DNA of 64,000 bases from Bacteroides sp. (GCA_023666705.1 JAMPBO010000003.1:62001-126000), one strand, 5' to 3'. Positions 17,921-26,664 are shown, numbered from the stretch's first letter. Notes: a model not told the origin generated them from the sequence alone. Translations and numbers: made by a program.

Positions 17921-17938
17921 TTAGGCAATTGCCTAAAT
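17921..17938. repeat. Minimal MITE remnant (fused ends)
   Basis: TTAGGCAATTGCCTAA is a perfect 16-bp palindrome equal to the two outer ends of the MITE family (AGGCAATT...AATTGCCT) joined with nothing between. It lies 31 bp before the lipoprotein start. Confidence 0.5.
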
Positions 17939-17968
17939 AACAAAAACCTGCAGAAGGGAGAATTTCAT

Positions 17969-19186
17969 ATGAGAAAGCAATATATCAAGAAAAGCCTTGT
18001 GCTTTTATGCTTGGCAACGGCAATTGTGACAGGCGGCTGTGGCAAGGAAAAGGAAAGGGAAACGACAGAAAAGCAAACCACAGAAAGCCAGAGGGAGACA
18101 ACGGAGGCGAAAAAAACAGAAGAAACAACCGAACGCGAGGAGGAGACAACCACAGAAGAAACGGTGCATAGAAAGAGCTTGGACGTTATTGAGTTGAAGG
18201 CGTATTCTGAAAATCGTGATGGAGAAGATACTATTTCCAGTCATATTAAGGATATTACATATGCAGAAGGTCTCCTCATCGTTTTGTCGGATGATGGGCA
18301 TCTGTATTCGTATTTTACCGACAGCGGATTTGGTTATAAGATACATGACTGGGGTAAGCCTGGCTGGGATATGAAAAATATTGAGAGGGTGAACGTCACT
18401 ACATCCGATTATGACGGAGAGAACGGGCAGTTCATTGTGATAGAGGGTAATCAATATTATTATGTTGAATTAGAGCACGGTGAAATTGTTTATAATATCG
18501 AGGGGGTTTTGCTTGAGGGGCAGGAAATCGCAGATATCCGTTTCAGTGGTATTGGATTTGAGGTATATTGTGCGGACGGAAGCTGGTATGACGTCTTGCC
18601 TGACAAGGAGCATGATACAGCAGAGCCTCCATACAGCGATTATATTGATTCCGCAAGCTTCTGGTACTATTCTACAGCCGAAGAACCTGATATTACTTTC
18701 CCTGAGGGGCTTAACTTGTTAGACAGTGCAGGTTCTTACTATTTACTTTCTGACGGAAAGCTTTATTGGGAGAGTTTTATGGATGCTCCTATACAAGATA
18801 TTGCTGATTACACCTTTACAAAATTATATACCGTCGGAGATGATTGTGGCTGTATGGGGTTGACGGATACAAATGAGCTGCTGTTTATGTATAGACGTAA
18901 TAATACCAAAGACAATACCCTTGAGACGCTTTATACCATTGCACTGCCGGAATCTGAAATTTTTGATGTACGATATAACAATGGCTTGAGAGAAATTTTG
19001 ATTATCAAAACCGCTGATGGTTATTATAGATGTACGCCGGATTTGTATTCGCATGTTAAGGATAGCCTGGCTCTTGAGCCTGACGAAGATTTGAATGCAC
19101 TGACCGAAGATGTCATTGCCATTCGGCATGGATATGTCCTGCTCGATGACGGGTATGTATATGAGCTGCCAGGTTGGGTCTTTTAG
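17969..19186 (+). CDS. Lipoprotein with Thr/Glu-rich linker, function unknown
   Basis: 405 residues. A lipoprotein signal peptide ends in the lipobox VTGGC (Cys near residue 25), followed by a low-complexity Glu/Thr/Lys linker to about residue 68 that would span the cell wall. The remaining ~335 residues are strand-rich with repeated aspartate/glycine turns (LSDDGHLYSY, LSDGKLYWES, LLDDGYVYEL), suggesting a beta-propeller-like fold (inference). AAGGGAG precedes the ATG. A DUF3137 gene follows after 34 bp. No recognised family. Confidence 0.75.
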   Translation: MRKQYIKKSLVLLCLATAIVTGGCGKEKERETTEKQTTESQRETTEAKKTEETTEREEETTTEETVHRKSLDVIELKAYSENRDGEDTISSHIKDITYAEGLLIVLSDDGHLYSYFTDSGFGYKIHDWGKPGWDMKNIERVNVTTSDYDGENGQFIVIEGNQYYYVELEHGEIVYNIEGVLLEGQEIADIRFSGIGFEVYCADGSWYDVLPDKEHDTAEPPYSDYIDSASFWYYSTAEEPDITFPEGLNLLDSAGSYYLLSDGKLYWESFMDAPIQDIADYTFTKLYTVGDDCGCMGLTDTNELLFMYRRNNTKDNTLETLYTIALPESEIFDVRYNNGLREILIIKTADGYYRCTPDLYSHVKDSLALEPDEDLNALTEDVIAIRHGYVLLDDGYVYELPGWVF

Positions 19187-19220
19187 CGTAAAAATGCAGT
19201 TTTAATGTGGGAGGAATGAC

Positions 19221-20177
19221 ATGAATCAAAAGTTTGAAGGAAATAAGAGTGACCGGGAGATTGTATCTGTCATATCCAGCCGACAGAGACTTTTAAAATT
19301 GCTGAATATCGTGTTAGTGATAGATATTTTAAGTATATTTATTTGTCCAATATGCGGATTTATGATTTGGGAGAGAAATCCTGTTAGGGGAATAACATTT
19401 GTGGCACTCGCAGCAGTGTTTGTGCTGCTGTGTGTATTTTTGGGCAAGAGTACCAGAAAACTGGAAGCGAAGATAAAAGAGCTTACAGGACAATATATTG
19501 TAAAGGATGTGCTTGCCGAGAAAATTGACATCGTTGAGTATTCTCCGAACCGATATATCAATGAAAACTTTGTAAAGAACTGTGCAATCCTTCCGGATTA
19601 TAACGAGATACATGGCTCTGATTACATATCAGGCAGCTACAGAGGCAGAAAATTTATATACTGTGATCTGCTTTTGGAATGGGAATCCGAAGACAGCGAT
19701 GGCGACACAACAACCACAACACTGTTCCAAGGACATCTTATGAAAATGGAGTTAGGAAAAAATATCGGAGGATTTGTACGAATCAGAGAGAGAAAAAATC
19801 CACGCAAAAGTAACGGTTTTTTGGCAAATGTGCTTGGAGTGGGTGCTTCGCATGACAGTATAGAGACTGAGAATGTGAAATTCAACAATCAGTTTAAAAT
19901 AAAGACCTCAGATGACCAATTGGCATTTTATATTTTGACGCCGCAGTTTATGGAAAGCGTTATGCGGCTTGACGAACTGGCAGATGGATATACGAATATA
20001 GAATTTCGTGATACATCAGTTGTTGTAACTTTGAATACGGGCAGGGATTCATTTGAAGTTAAAAAAACACTCGGAAGTAAGAGACTGCTTGAAAAGTATC
20101 GGCAGAGCTTCAGGGAGGAGCTGGAGGTGCTTCTTGGAGTGTTTGATGAAATACTTACCAAAGATAATTTGTTTTAA
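19221..20177 (+). CDS. DUF3137-type membrane protein
   Basis: 318 residues with two membrane helices at about 32-52 and 58-78, then a cytoplasmic domain. The stretch ILPDYNEIHGSDYISGSYRG followed by CDLLLEWESED and LFQGHLMKMELGK resembles DUF3137 proteins, of unknown function. GGGAGG precedes the ATG. It is probably in an operon with the preceding lipoprotein and is followed by a terminator at 20265. Confidence 0.75.
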   Translation: MNQKFEGNKSDREIVSVISSRQRLLKLLNIVLVIDILSIFICPICGFMIWERNPVRGITFVALAAVFVLLCVFLGKSTRKLEAKIKELTGQYIVKDVLAEKIDIVEYSPNRYINENFVKNCAILPDYNEIHGSDYISGSYRGRKFIYCDLLLEWESEDSDGDTTTTTLFQGHLMKMELGKNIGGFVRIRERKNPRKSNGFLANVLGVGASHDSIETENVKFNNQFKIKTSDDQLAFYILTPQFMESVMRLDELADGYTNIEFRDTSVVVTLNTGRDSFEVKKTLGSKRLLEKYRQSFREELEVLLGVFDEILTKDNLF

Positions 20178-20264
20178 GAGAAAGTAACCCTTAAGACAGA
20201 AAATGAAGAAGTAACGAATATTCAGGGTATTATTTGGGATAGACGTTAGGGAAAGTGAACTGTT

Positions 20265-20304
20265 CAGAGCCTTTTGAATGTTTTTGAAAGGCTCTGTTTG
20301 CTTT
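20265..20304 (+). terminator. Terminator after the DUF3137 gene
   Basis: CAGAGCCTTTT pairs with GAAAGGCTCTG, followed by a short, interrupted T-tract (TTTGCTTT). Confidence 0.7.
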
Positions 20305-20396
20305 ACTTATTTATTGTAAGTAATGGATTTTTTGTATAATTGAAGTGTGGCAGTAACAGAGACAATCCGTAAAAAAATACAAAAATGAAAAAATAG

Positions 20397-20425
20397 TTGA
20401 CAATTGAAGTCGCAGGTGATATGAT
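20397..20425 (+). promoter_or_regulatory. Promoter of the cysteine leader peptide-metNIQ operon
   Basis: TTGACA (20397-20402), 17-bp spacer, TATGAT (20420-20425). It is followed 14 bp later by the shared cysteine-regulon operator. Confidence 0.85.
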
Positions 20426-20439
20426 GTGCAACATAAACA

Positions 20440-20467
20440 TATTAAACCCATTATATTAATAGGAATA
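20440..20467. promoter_or_regulatory. Shared operator, site A (metNIQ)
   Basis: 28-bp site: TATTAAACC, an 11-bp AT-rich middle, TAGGAATA. The same frame occurs at 25443 (cysK) and 28373 (iscS), each 14-15 bp after a -10. Likely target of the linked Rrf2 regulator at 26665 (inference). Confidence 0.65.
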
Positions 20468-20484
20468 TAGAAAGGAGAAAGCAT

Positions 20485-20580
20485 ATGAAAAGAACAAATT
20501 TATTCATGACAATGTACATGTGTTGTTGCAGGACTGTAAAAGTAAATACAGTTCCCTTTTCGTATGCACATTGTACGTAA
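20485..20580 (+). CDS. Cysteine-rich leader peptide (31 aa)
   Basis: A 31-codon ORF that ends just before the attenuator. AAAGGAG lies 7-8 bp before the ATG, a strong site for so short an ORF. The peptide carries three consecutive Cys codons (TGT TGT TGC, 20521-20529; residues 13-15 in MYMCCCRTV) and a fourth Cys at residue 30. The coding region can fold: ACTGTA/TACAGT sits inside ACAATGT (20509) / ACATTGT (20568). AACCG (20579) can pair with CGGTT (20599), which is part of the terminator stem. This is the architecture of a leader peptide that senses charged tRNA-Cys: ribosome stalling at the Cys run would allow read-through into metNIQ. Confidence 0.75.
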   Translation: MKRTNLFMTMYMCCCRTVKVNTVPFSYAHCT

Positions 20581-20597
20581 CCGATAACGCTGAATAT

Positions 20598-20632
20598 GCG
20601 GTTGCCATTTGTGTCATGGCAGCCGCTTTTTT
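20598..20632 (+). terminator. Attenuator terminator upstream of metN
   Basis: GCGGTTGCCAT, 7-nt loop, ATGGCAGCCGC, TTTTTT. It lies 17 bp after the leader-peptide stop and before the first transport gene. Confidence 0.9.
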
Positions 20633-20730
20633 ACTTTATAGGAAATTCCTCTGAATTTCCTATAGGCAGGATTAAAAATCCTGCTAAGATACGAACTGCA
20701 GTGCCAAAGGCACTTTGTTCTTTTATAGGA
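20631..20730 (+). repeat. Three-hairpin repeat element, copy B
   Basis: Starts TTACTTTATAGGAAATTCC inside the attenuator T-tract. Hairpins: ATAGGAAATTC/GAATTTCCTAT, GCAGGATT/AATCCTGC, AGTGCC/GGCACT, with the CTGCTAAGAT-CGAACTGC linker. It fills most of the space between the attenuator and metN. Confidence 0.75.
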
Positions 20731-20744
20731 AAAGAGGTGAGCAA

Positions 20745-21782
20745 ATGCCGGAGATTGAACTTTTACATATCAGCAAATCCTTTCAGACAAAGGAGGGAAG
20801 CGTTCAGGCATTAAAGGATGTGAATTTATCCATAGAGACAGGAGACATATATGGCATTATCGGTATGTCGGGTGCAGGTAAAAGCACATTGGTACGATGT
20901 ATGAATTATTTGGAAATTCCATCGGAGGGCGTAGTGAAGCTTCAGGGTGAGGAGCTTGCAAAATTATCGGATAGACAGCTTAGAAAGAAAAGGGAAAAGG
21001 CAGGAATGATATTTCAGCATTTCAATCTGCTGATGCAAAAGAATGTGCTTAGCAATATTTGCTTTCCACTGTTAATTCAGGGTACATCCAAAGGTGATTC
21101 AGAAAAACGGGCAATGGAGCTGTTGGAGATGGTTGGCATGACGGATAAGGCAAAGGCATTCCCATCACAACTGTCAGGCGGGCAAAAGCAGAGAGTTGCA
21201 ATCGCAAGGGCACTTGCCAGCGAACCAAAGATTTTACTTTGTGATGAGGCAACCAGTGCATTAGACCCACAAACAACATCCGCCATCTTAGAGCTGCTGA
21301 AAAAGATAAACCGCGAACTGGGAATTACAATCGTTGTAATTACGCATCAGATGTCAGTTGTGCGGCAGATTTGCAACAAGGTTGCTATTATGAAGGAAGG
21401 GCAGATTGTTGAAACGGGCAACACACTTGATATTTTCAGTCATCCGAAGTCTGAGGTTGCAAGGGAGCTGCTTCGGACGGATGTAGATGTTCAGGCAGAG
21501 AAAAAAGTGCTTTGGGAAGTAGATAATATCAAAGGCGGAAGCAGACTAAGAATTGTATATTCTGCAAATTCCGCATTTGAGCCTGTAATTGCAAATATGA
21601 TACTCAAATTTAATGAGCCCGTAAACATACTGAAGGCAGCTACAAGAAATGTAGGTGGTGTGGCAAAGGGTGAAATGATATTGGAGCTTTTAAAAACATC
21701 AGAGAAGAAAAATGAAATGATAACTTATCTGAAGGAGCGGAATATAGAAATAGAGGAGCTTGACGGAAGGGAGGAAGTGTAG
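20745..21782 (+). CDS. metN: Methionine/cysteine-type ABC transporter ATPase MetN
   Basis: ATP-binding subunit of a MetNIQ-type importer for methionine or related sulfur compounds. Walker [10 protein letters not shown], signature LSGGQKQRVAIARAL and Walker B ILLCDEATSALDP are intact. The C-terminal ~75 residues (from LRIVYSAN) are the NIL regulatory domain found in MetN. The ATG at 20745 follows AGAGGTGAG; an upstream ATG at 20715 reads through the repeat element and was rejected. 345 residues. Control by Cys attenuation plus the operator suggests that cysteine/cystine-related compounds are the substrate (inference). Confidence 0.93.
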   Translation: MPEIELLHISKSFQTKEGSVQALKDVNLSIETGDIYGIIGMSGAGKSTLVRCMNYLEIPSEGVVKLQGEELAKLSDRQLRKKREKAGMIFQHFNLLMQKNVLSNICFPLLIQGTSKGDSEKRAMELLEMVGMTDKAKAFPSQLSGGQKQRVAIARALASEPKILLCDEATSALDPQTTSAILELLKKINRELGITIVVITHQMSVVRQICNKVAIMKEGQIVETGNTLDIFSHPKSEVARELLRTDVDVQAEKKVLWEVDNIKGGSRLRIVYSANSAFEPVIANMILKFNEPVNILKAATRNVGGVAKGEMILELLKTSEKKNEMITYLKERNIEIEELDGREEV

Positions 21783-22442
21783 ATGTGGACAGAACAAATC
21801 ATTTCCATGATAGGAAAGGGAATTTTGGAAACGCTCTATATGACCGTAGTATCGACAGGATTGGGTTATGCTTTTGGACTTCCCATGGGAGTGCTGCTCT
21901 GTATAACGGATAAGGATGGTTTGAAACCAAATCAGGTAGTATACAAAATATTGGACGTCATCGCAAATGTGGTGCGAAGCATACCATTTTTGATTTTACT
22001 GATTTTGTTAATACCATTTACCAGATTCCTTTTGGGAAAAAGCTATGGGTCTACGGCAACGATTGTGCCGCTGGTGGCTGCAGCTACACCCTTTATCGCC
22101 AGAATGGTGGAATCTTCTTTAAAGGAGGTGGACGCAGGCGTTGTGGAGGCTGCCAAATCAATGGGAGCAGGAACCTTTACCATTATTACGAAGGTTTTAC
22201 TGGTAGAGGGCAGAACCTCACTGATTACGGGAGTGACAATCGCAATTGGAACCATACTTGGCTACTCCGCCATGGCGGGAACAGTCGGAGGCGGCGGGCT
22301 TGGCGATATAGCAGTCCGCTATGGATATTATAGATATCAGACAGATATTATGCTTGTTACAGTTATTTTACTGGTCTTATTGGTGCAAATTTTTCAAACG
22401 GTTGGCATGTTCATCGCAAATCGTATGGATAAGCGTAGATAG
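21783..22442 (+). CDS. metI: ABC transporter permease MetI
   Basis: 219 residues, about five membrane helices, with the permease EAA motif (VEAAKSMGAGTFTIITKVLL) that contacts MetN. It starts 1 bp after metN ends, so it is translationally coupled. Membrane channel of the MetNIQ importer. Confidence 0.94.
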   Translation: MWTEQIISMIGKGILETLYMTVVSTGLGYAFGLPMGVLLCITDKDGLKPNQVVYKILDVIANVVRSIPFLILLILLIPFTRFLLGKSYGSTATIVPLVAAATPFIARMVESSLKEVDAGVVEAAKSMGAGTFTIITKVLLVEGRTSLITGVTIAIGTILGYSAMAGTVGGGGLGDIAVRYGYYRYQTDIMLVTVILLVLLVQIFQTVGMFIANRMDKRR

Positions 22443-22484
22443 GAACAGAGAATATAAAAAAATAAAAAAAAAGAGGAGAACAGT

Positions 22485-23306
22485 ATGAAAAAAATATGGA
22501 AGAAAATTTTAACAGTTTCACTTATTGGTGCACTATTGACGGGTGTGCTGGCAGGATGCGGAAAATCCGAGGATGACAAAAAAATCAAGATTGCAGCTTC
22601 CGCAACGCCGCATGCAGAGATTTTGGAGAAGGCAAAGCCGCTGCTAGAGGAGAAAGGGTATACATTGGAGATTACGGTTTTTGATGATTATGTTCAGCCG
22701 AACCTTGTTGTGGAAAGTGATGAGTTTGACGCAAATTACTTCCAGCATATTCCTTATTTGGATGATTTCAACAAGGAAAATGAAACCCATCTTGTTAATG
22801 CAGGCGGTATTCACTATGAGCCATTCGGTATTTATCCGGGAACAAAGAAAAGCTTAAGTGATATTGCAGACGGCGATACAATAGCCGTTCCAAATGATAC
22901 GACAAATGAGGCAAGAGCATTATTGCTCCTTCAGGATAATGGCATTATTACCTTGAAGGAGGGCGTGGGACTTGAGGCTACAGTAAATGATATTGTGGAA
23001 AATCCTCATAATGTCAAAATTGTGGAGCTTGAGGCGGCACAGGTAGCAAGAGTCGTTGACGAAACGTCTTATGTGGTGTTAAACGGTAACTATGCACTTG
23101 AAGCAGGCTTTTCCGTAAAGAAGGATGCTATTGCATATGAGCTGTCAGATTCGGAAGCAGCCCAAACCTATGTTAATGTAATTGCCGTAAAGGAGGGCAA
23201 CGAGAATGCTAAGAAAATCAAAGCATTAATTGAGGTATTAACATCCGATGACATTATGAATTATATTAATGAAACCTACGATGGGGCTGTTGTGCCATTC
23301 AAGTAA
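22485..23306 (+). CDS. metQ: MetQ/NlpA-family substrate-binding lipoprotein
   Basis: 273 residues. Signal peptide with lipobox LAGC (Cys near residue 26). The mature part has the NlpA family start KIKIAASATPHAEILEKA and the conserved FDANYFQHIPYLDDFN and HYEPFGIYPG stretches. It delivers the ligand to MetNI on the outer face of the membrane. AAAGAGGAG precedes the ATG. Confidence 0.94.
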   Translation: MKKIWKKILTVSLIGALLTGVLAGCGKSEDDKKIKIAASATPHAEILEKAKPLLEEKGYTLEITVFDDYVQPNLVVESDEFDANYFQHIPYLDDFNKENETHLVNAGGIHYEPFGIYPGTKKSLSDIADGDTIAVPNDTTNEARALLLLQDNGIITLKEGVGLEATVNDIVENPHNVKIVELEAAQVARVVDETSYVVLNGNYALEAGFSVKKDAIAYELSDSEAAQTYVNVIAVKEGNENAKKIKALIEVLTSDDIMNYINETYDGAVVPFK

Positions 23307-23341
23307 ACTATTTGTAAAAGGATATAAGAGGGTTATACATA

Positions 23342-24610
23342 ATGCTGCATATTGAATTTGATGCTGTAAAAGAGCGTATTTTGGAAGGATGCTTTGGACT
23401 GGAAAAGGAAAGCCTGAGGATAAAAAAAGATGGCACGTTATCCCACTCGCTGCATCCGTTTCCAAACGATACACATATCGTAAAGGATTTTTGTGAAAAT
23501 CAAACAGAAATTAATACGTCGGTGCATAACAGTGCAAAAGAAGCGATTGAGGAGTTGGAATTTCATAACAGGCGTATTTATGAAAGCTTAAAGGCACTTT
23601 CGGAAAGAGAGTACCTATGGCCATTTTCCAATCCGCCGTATATTCAAAATGAAAGTGATATACCTGTTGCAGTTTTTGAAGGCATCGAGGTGTCGAAAAC
23701 TGCATACAGGGAATACCTGTCCGCCAAATATGGAAAATACAAAATGACCTTTTCAGGTATTCACGTAAATTATTCATTTTCTGAGGAGCTGCTAAAAGCA
23801 GATTACGAACACCAGGAGGGGCTTGCTTATCAGGAATTTAAAAACACATTTTATCTGGAGCTTGCACAGAAACTGGCAATGTATGGATGGCTGCTTGTGG
23901 CAGTGACTGCGGCAAGTCCGGTTTTGGACAGCTCATTTGTGGAAAAAGGTATTTACGGTCAGGACGTATTTACAGGGATGGCGTCGGTCAGATGTGGAGA
24001 GATGGGATATTGGAATGAGTTTGCACCCATTTTCGATTACCGGGATATTTCCGCATATGCAGGCAGCATACAAAAATACGTGGATATGGGACTCTTGAAA
24101 GCCGCTTCGGAATTGTATTATCCGATACGGTTAAAGCCGAAGGGAGAAAATAATTTAGAGTCGCTATGTAAAAACGGTGTCAATCATATCGAGCTTAGAA
24201 TGTTTGATTTAAATCCGCTTGTAAGTACAGGCGTAGATGAAAGGGATATTATCTTTGCACAGCTTTTAATGGTTTGGCTTGCATCGACGCCCAATCAGCC
24301 GCTCAGTGAAAAAGACCAGATTCAGGCAGTGCAGAATTTCAAAAATGCAGCACGTTATGATTTAAAGACAGTCAATATATTGACGCCGAAGGGAGAAACA
24401 TATTCGGTCGCCGACGCAGCGTTAAAGGTAATCGGCATAATGAGAGAATTCTTTAATAGACTTTCATTAGATGTTGATGAAATCCTGCAGTTTGAGTATG
24501 AGAAATTCACGGATGCAGAAAACAGATATGCGTGGAAAATAAGAAAACAATTCGGAGGCGGATATGTGAAAAAGGGACTGGAGCTTGTAATGGAAAGGCA
24601 GGGAAAATAA
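23342..24610 (+). CDS. gshA: Glutamate--cysteine ligase (GshA type)
   Basis: 422 residues of the ATP-dependent glutamate-cysteine ligase family (type 1). It starts with GCFGLEKESLRI, followed by FCENQTEINTSVHNS, PYIQNE, SGIHVNYSFSEELL and the C-terminal NHIELRMFDLNPL, all typical. It would make gamma-glutamylcysteine. No glutathione synthase domain or gene is present. It sits between metQ and an EgtC-like amidohydrolase that starts at the next base, and lies in the cysteine-controlled region. The end product (gamma-Glu-Cys itself or a protected cysteine) is open. Confidence 0.88.
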   Translation: MLHIEFDAVKERILEGCFGLEKESLRIKKDGTLSHSLHPFPNDTHIVKDFCENQTEINTSVHNSAKEAIEELEFHNRRIYESLKALSEREYLWPFSNPPYIQNESDIPVAVFEGIEVSKTAYREYLSAKYGKYKMTFSGIHVNYSFSEELLKADYEHQEGLAYQEFKNTFYLELAQKLAMYGWLLVAVTAASPVLDSSFVEKGIYGQDVFTGMASVRCGEMGYWNEFAPIFDYRDISAYAGSIQKYVDMGLLKAASELYYPIRLKPKGENNLESLCKNGVNHIELRMFDLNPLVSTGVDERDIIFAQLLMVWLASTPNQPLSEKDQIQAVQNFKNAARYDLKTVNILTPKGETYSVADAALKVIGIMREFFNRLSLDVDEILQFEYEKFTDAENRYAWKIRKQFGGGYVKKGLELVMERQGK

Positions 24611-25381
24611 ATGTGTGAATTGTTTGGCGTAAGCTCCTGCAATAAGCTTGAATTAAATGATTTACTTCGGGAATTTTTTTCCCACAGCGTAAATCACCCG
24701 AATGGATGGGGAATGGCTTTCTTTTACGGAAATGCAGTGTCCTTGGAAAAACAGCCTGAAGCGGCTTACAAAAGCTCCTATCTGAAACAAAGGCTGCAAT
24801 TTAAGATAGAAGCGGATAACATGATAGCACATATAAGGCTTGCAACACGTGGAAATCTCAATTATGAAAACACGCATCCATTTGTAATGAGAGACAGCAG
24901 TAACAGGACATGGACATTGGCACATAATGGGACAATTTTTGATTGTGACCGATTGAACCCGTTTGTACACAGCCAGCAGGGGCAGACTGACAGCGAGAGA
25001 ATTTTGGCATATATGATAAGCCGGATGAATTTGGAGTATGAGAAGAAAAAAGAGCTGTCAGGAAAGGAACGGTTTGCCCTGATTGATGAAATCCTGGGCG
25101 AAATAGCTGCGGAAAACAAGGTAAATCTTTTGCTGTTTGATGGAGAATTTATGTATGCACATACAAATTATCAAAATAGCTTATACAGATGCCAAAGAAA
25201 TGATGCAGTTGTAATATCAACGGTTCCCCTTGATTACCATGAATGGGAGCCTATGCCGATGAATACGTTGGTTGCTTATCAGGATGGAAGACAGGTATAC
25301 GTGGGAACAAACCATAAAAATGAGTTTTTCGAAACGGAAGAAAAAATGCGGTTATTGTTTTTGGATTTTGCAAATTTATAA
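24611..25381 (+). CDS. Class II glutamine-amidotransferase-like hydrolase (EgtC/YafJ type)
   Basis: 256-residue N-terminal-nucleophile hydrolase. Cys2 (MCELFGVS) would be exposed after Met removal. Other active-site features: NHPNGWGMAFF, HIRLATRG, NTHPF and LAHNGTI. EgtC, the best-known relative, cleaves gamma-glutamyl amides in ergothioneine synthesis. No synthase or synthetase domain is attached, so a stand-alone gamma-glutamyl hydrolase is plausible. It begins directly after the gshA stop codon, pointing to a two-step gamma-glutamyl cycle (inference). No EgtB or EgtD gene is in the window. Confidence 0.82.
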   Translation: MCELFGVSSCNKLELNDLLREFFSHSVNHPNGWGMAFFYGNAVSLEKQPEAAYKSSYLKQRLQFKIEADNMIAHIRLATRGNLNYENTHPFVMRDSSNRTWTLAHNGTIFDCDRLNPFVHSQQGQTDSERILAYMISRMNLEYEKKKELSGKERFALIDEILGEIAAENKVNLLLFDGEFMYAHTNYQNSLYRCQRNDAVVISTVPLDYHEWEPMPMNTLVAYQDGRQVYVGTNHKNEFFETEEKMRLLFLDFANL

Positions 25382-25399
25382 CGAAAATCTGCAAAACGG

Positions 25400-25428
25400 T
25401 TGACAAGAGGAACGTGTATCATTATAAT
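25400..25428 (+). promoter_or_regulatory. Promoter of cysK
   Basis: TTGACA (25400-25405), 17-bp spacer, TATAAT (25423-25428): a perfect consensus, with the shared operator 14 bp downstream. Confidence 0.88.
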
Positions 25429-25442
25429 GTAACAGAATAACC

Positions 25443-25470
25443 TATAAATCCTATTTATAAAGTAGGTAAA
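25443..25470. promoter_or_regulatory. Shared operator, site B (cysK)
   Basis: TATAAATCC, 11-bp AT-rich middle, TAGGTAAA: same spacing as sites A and C. A weak MITE-end-like stretch (TGTACCTTGCAT...TTATTGTACAA, 25494-25526) follows in the leader. Confidence 0.6.
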
Positions 25471-25587
25471 TAATGACGTGGATATGACAAAAGTGTACCT
25501 TGCATGATTAGTCGTTATTGTACAATGGATGTCTAAGGAAGCAGAGCTTTGTTTATGGAAAAAAATTAAATTTAGGAGGTAAGTATT

Positions 25588-26526
25588 ATGAGTCAGATTA
25601 AAGAAAGCACATTGGAGTTAATTGGAGGAACTCCGATACTGAAATTAAACAGATATGCAAAGAAGGCGGGGGTTGTGGATGCTTCCATTCTTGCAAAATT
25701 GGAATATCTGAATCCTGCGGGCTCCGTAAAGGACCGTATTGCATTAGCAATGATTGAGGATGCGGAAAAGAAAGGCTTGTTAAAGGAAGGTGCTACGATT
25801 ATTGAGCCGACAAGCGGAAATACGGGAATTGGGCTTGCAGCGGTTGCGGCAGCAAAGGGATATCAGGCAATCCTGACATTACCTGATACCATGAGCGTGG
25901 AAAGAAGAAATCTTTTAAAGGCGTATGGTGCGAAACTTGTACTTACGGAGGGTGCTAAGGGAATGAAGGGAGCCATTGCCAAGGCTGAGGAGCTTTCTAA
26001 GGAAATTGATGGAGCAATAATCTTAGGTCAGTTTGTGAATCCTGCAAACCCTGCAATTCATAAGGAAACAACAGGACCGGAAATTTGGGAGCAGACAGAT
26101 GGAAAGGTTGATATTTTCGTTGCAGGTGTAGGAACAGGCGGAACTATCACAGGTGTAGGCGAATATTTAAAAGAAAAGAATCCGAATGTAAAAATTGTGG
26201 CAGTTGAGCCTGCAGGAAGCCCTGTTTTGTCAAAGGGTACGCCAGGTGCACATAAAATTCAGGGAATCGGTGCAGGCTTTGTGCCTGATGTACTGAATAC
26301 AAAGGTGTATGATGAAATTATCACAATCGAAAATGAGGATGCATTTGCAGAGGGCAGAGCGTTTGCCGTAAGCGAAGGAATTTTGGTCGGCATATCCTCC
26401 GGAGCGGCACTGAAAGCGGCAACGATTCTTGCGGGCAGACCTGAAAATAAGGGAAAGACAATTGTTGCATTGCTTCCTGACTCAGGAGACAGATATTTAT
26501 CTACACCATTGTTCAACAATAATTAA
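25588..26526 (+). CDS. cysK: Cysteine synthase A (O-acetylserine sulfhydrylase)
   Basis: PLP enzyme joining O-acetylserine and sulfide to cysteine. The PLP lysine motif [11 protein letters not shown] is near residue 42, PTSGNTGIG near 73, [10 protein letters not shown] near 180, and the C-terminal [12 protein letters not shown] is present. 312 residues, normal. TTAGGAGG precedes the ATG. It has its own consensus promoter and operator, and a terminator isolates it from the Rrf2 gene. Confidence 0.97.
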   Translation: MSQIKESTLELIGGTPILKLNRYAKKAGVVDASILAKLEYLNPAGSVKDRIALAMIEDAEKKGLLKEGATIIEPTSGNTGIGLAAVAAAKGYQAILTLPDTMSVERRNLLKAYGAKLVLTEGAKGMKGAIAKAEELSKEIDGAIILGQFVNPANPAIHKETTGPEIWEQTDGKVDIFVAGVGTGGTITGVGEYLKEKNPNVKIVAVEPAGSPVLSKGTPGAHKIQGIGAGFVPDVLNTKVYDEIITIENEDAFAEGRAFAVSEGILVGISSGAALKAATILAGRPENKGKTIVALLPDSGDRYLSTPLFNNN

Positions 26527-26546
26527 TCAAATCAAATGACTGCGTG

Positions 26547-26592
26547 AAAAACCATAGGCTTTGTTAAATGATTAACAAGCCTTTGGTTTTTT
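26547..26592 (+). terminator. Terminator after cysK
   Basis: AAAAACCATAGGCTTTGTTAA pairs across an ATGA loop with TTAACAAGCCTTTGGTTTTTT. Confidence 0.9.
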
Positions 26593-26664
26593 ATTGGAGC
26601 CTGTGGCAATTGACGGTATTGTCCGAATTTATATAGGCACATAGCTTATGGAAAAGGAGATTTT

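Noticed and set aside
26610-26640. Fourth copy of the cysteine operator at the Rrf2 promoter
   Set aside because: TCCGAATTTATATAGG is only loosely similar and lacks the fixed spacing seen at the other three sites.
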